Positions 4,934-6,433 of a stretch of DNA of 6,433 bases are shown here, piece after piece. Position numbers and translations under genes: made by a program. Within the stretch, counting starts at the first letter, position 1. The number at the start of each line of letters is the position of its first letter. Origin of the DNA: Opitutia bacterium (GTDB lineage Bacteria > Verrucomicrobiota > Verrucomicrobiia > Opitutales > Opitutaceae); assembly GCA_025351035.1 (NCBI GenBank), contig JANXWT010000376.1:1-6433 (forward strand), in the 5' to 3' direction. The notes under the pieces are model-generated. The model was not told the origin of the DNA. It worked only from the letters and a program-made list of their open reading frames with translations, and searched no databases.

Positions 4934-6049
4934 TTAGCGCGGCCAAGTCTGAGCGAAGGCGGCCTGCACGACGCCGGGGCGCGGGAAGCCGTCGAAGAAA
5001 TCCTGATCCGCCTTGTTGTCGCCGGCGAATTTCTGGCGCCATGCATCGAAGTGGACGGACTTCTCGACCTCGGCGCGCACCTTCTCGTAGTCGGCCGGAT
5101 TGTTGCCCAGGCGGTGGACGATGGCACTGACCTGCGTGGTGACGTCCTTCAGGAAATCGCGGAGCAGAGCGATGTGTGCGCGGCCGGGTTCGCCGCGAAG
5201 GATGTCGCCATGGCCGGGGATGAAAATGGCGGCGTCGAGGTGGAGCAATTTTTCCAACGTGACGACTTGATCGAAGGGGAAGCCGCTGCCGATGTAGGGC
5301 ACGGGGGAATCGACGAGGTCGCCGGTGGCGACGAGGCGCGCATCGGGGACGAAGACGACGGTATCGCCGGCGGCGTTGCCGCGGCCCAGGTGCAGCACCC
5401 GCACCTCGCGGTGGCCAAGGTCGAGCGTGAGGCTCTGGTCGAAAGTGACATTCGGGGTGCGGCCGGGCTGCGAGGCAAATTCGGCGGCGACGCCCCCACG
5501 GCCCTGGTAGGCCTCCTCAAGGCCCGGGCGTTGCTCGGCGGTGAGAGGCTGGCCGTTCTTCCGAATACCGGTGTCGAGAGTCTTCTTTATTCGCTCGGTC
5601 AACTCGTCGTAGCGCGCAAACCAGCCCGGGTTATAGCCGCGGATCTGGTTGCGCGTCTCGGTGTGCGCGATGATGTCCAGGCCGGGGAAAGCCGCGGCGT
5701 ATTCGCCGTTGCCGATCTGGTGGTCGTAGTGCCAGTGCGTGTTGACGAGGTAGCGCACGGGCTTGTCGGTCCATTGCTTGATCTGGGCGATGTCCGCGCG
5801 CGCCGCTGAAGGCAGGTAGCACGAATCGACGACGAGCACGTCGTCGTCGCCGATCACAACCATGGTGTTGCCCTGTGGAAACCCATCGGGTGCGTCGGGG
5901 TGGCGGATGACGTAGATGCCCTCGGCAATTTTGGTGACAGCGTGCGCGGTGGTCTTGGAGGAGTCGGCGAATAGCGACGCGGTGGCGACGAGCGCAGCGA
6001 GCGCGGCGACTCCGAGGAGACAGGAAAAGTTTCGGGAAAACGTGGTCAT
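4934..6049 (-). CDS. Secreted metallo-beta-lactamase-fold hydrolase with altered metal ligand
   Basis: The product is 371 aa with a Sec leader (residues 1-28, cleavage near LFA/DS). The MBL fold is clear: VIRHPDAPDGFPQGNTMVVI (47-66), VLVVDS (71-76), the metal motif THWHYDH (104-110, His105, His107, Asp109, His110), VATGDLVDSPVP (240-251, Asp244 as bridging ligand) and FIPGHGDIL (276-284, His280). In most family members a His lies in a GxxHTxGD motif; here it reads GRGNAAGDT (222-230), so Asn225 replaces the His. The order and spacing of motifs fit the periplasmic B3-like/cyclase group of MBL proteins. The substrate is unknown, and I would not call it a beta-lactamase. Residues 300-371 form a helical C-terminal extension beyond the core fold. 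The ATG at 6047-6049 sits directly before the leader and after GATCCC. The gene converges with the aminotransferase gene and ends in its own hairpin. Confidence 0.92.
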   Translation of the reverse strand: MTTFSRNFSCLLGVAALAALVATASLFADSSKTTAHAVTKIAEGIYVIRHPDAPDGFPQGNTMVVIGDDDVLVVDSCYLPSAARADIAQIKQWTDKPVRYLVNTHWHYDHQIGNGEYAAAFPGLDIIAHTETRNQIRGYNPGWFARYDELTERIKKTLDTGIRKNGQPLTAEQRPGLEEAYQGRGGVAAEFASQPGRTPNVTFDQSLTLDLGHREVRVLHLGRGNAAGDTVVFVPDARLVATGDLVDSPVPYIGSGFPFDQVVTLEKLLHLDAAIFIPGHGDILRGEPGRAHIALLRDFLKDVTTQVSAIVHRLGNNPADYEKVRAEVEKSVHFDAWRQKFAGDNKADQDFFDGFPRPGVVQAAFAQTWPR

Positions 6050-6118
6050 GGGATCGGCGGGATTGCTGGAGCCCGGCCGAAACGGCGCGGGCAGACGTGA
6101 TTTCTGCGAGCCAACCGC

Positions 6119-6141
6119 GTCTCTGGCGACCCGGCAGAGAC
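6119..6141. promoter_or_regulatory. Perfect 7-bp inverted repeat upstream of the MBL gene
   Basis: GTCTCTG (6119-6125) and CAGAGAC (6135-6141) are perfect inverted repeats with a 9-base centre. The site lies in the 175-bp gap between the right-edge gene (stop at 6225) and the MBL start, 70 bases upstream of the ATG. It could be an operator for a dimeric regulator or a hairpin ending the right-edge transcript. No T-tract follows on the minus strand, which weakens the terminator reading. I see nothing else in this gap that I can support. Confidence 0.3.
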
Positions 6142-6224
6142 AAGCTGTTGTTCTTGCAGGGCCAACCTAGAGAACTATGCGACGACTCGCGCGCCACGCA
6201 CCGGGCATGCGCGGCCGGCAACAA

Positions 6225-6433
6225 TTATTCCTTGGGGACAGGTGGAATCAGATTCGGACGGCCGGTGGCGCGCGCCGCGCATTCGGGGCAGATACCGTGG
6301 GAAGTCCGCGTGTTGAACTTCGAGCCGAAATATTCCTCCATCGTCAGCCACTCGCCTTCGTGCCCGACCTTCTGGCACCAGCTGCACACGCGCAGAAATT
6401 CCTCGAGATAGTGCAGGCGCTTGAGCAGCTTCT
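6225..6433 (-). CDS. C-terminal tail of a probable PAS/response-regulator signalling protein (runs off the right edge)
   Basis: Only the last 68 residues and the TAA stop are visible. They begin with a coiled-coil-like helix, KLLKRLHYLEEFLRV, followed by CSWC (Cys16, Cys19 of the visible part), then EGEWLTMEEYF and SHGICPEC (Cys48, Cys51), and a Pro-rich end. This pattern of CxxC, a W..ME.Y helix and SHGICPxC is a recurrent C-terminal tail of bacterial PAS-domain proteins and response regulators, where four cysteines may bind zinc or sense redox state. The sensory or receiver domains would lie to the right of the window. The family call rests on this tail alone, so the full architecture (histidine kinase, diguanylate cyclase or single receiver) cannot be told. 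Nothing shows that it controls the MBL gene 175 bp downstream. Confidence 0.75.
   Translation of the reverse strand, partial: KLLKRLHYLEEFLRVCSWCQKVGHEGEWLTMEEYFGSKFNTRTSHGICPECAARATGRPNLIPPVPKE

Noticed and set aside
4883..5809. 308-codon plus-strand open frame across the MBL gene
   Set aside because: It is antisense to a complete MBL-fold protein with leader and metal motifs; the Asp/Val/Ala-rich translation is a composition artefact.

Overview
This GC-rich window reads as ordinary chromosome from a Verrucomicrobiota bacterium, most likely near the Opitutaceae. That placement is an inference from four things: GC-rich coding sequence, no Shine-Dalgarno motifs before any start, a short TIGR02147/DUF4423-like regulator, and a two-CxxC sensor/response-regulator tail. 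I saw no phage, transposase, CRISPR, tRNA or rRNA sequence.

Layout from left to right. Positions 1-2113 hold a run of minus-strand genes: a LemA-family membrane protein (its 3' part lies outside the window), a membrane-anchored SRPBCC protein, a single-domain VOC/glyoxalase-like protein whose start overlaps the end of a small HTH regulator, and a short secreted protein of unknown function. Positions 2335-3501 (minus) encode a secreted DUF2911 protein with a C-terminal TPR-like half. Divergent from it, 3694-4824 (plus) encodes a histidinol-phosphate-aminotransferase-like PLP enzyme with a twin-arginine leader. Convergent with that, 4934-6049 (minus) encodes a secreted metallo-beta-lactamase-fold hydrolase. 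At the right edge, 6225-6433 (minus) is the C-terminal tail of a probable PAS or response-regulator protein.

Most products are predicted to be exported or membrane-anchored (LemA, SRPBCC, the 122-aa protein, DUF2911, the aminotransferase and the MBL protein), so the window has an envelope or periplasm flavour. Nothing joins the genes into one pathway. The only pair with clear coupling is the HTH-VOC pair, which overlaps by 8 bases.

The most notable non-coding structure is a two-copy direct repeat (about 52 bp each: a small inverted repeat, a 16-bp variable spacer, and an identical 21-bp box). Each copy lies just downstream of a minus-strand gene and the two flank the 122-aa gene. Other points are C-rich tracts directly before six of eight start codons, an Asn where the MBL family usually has a metal-binding His, and a Tat leader on a HisC-like enzyme. 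I do not see a convincing new multi-gene system; the repeat family and the HTH-VOC pair are the best leads.
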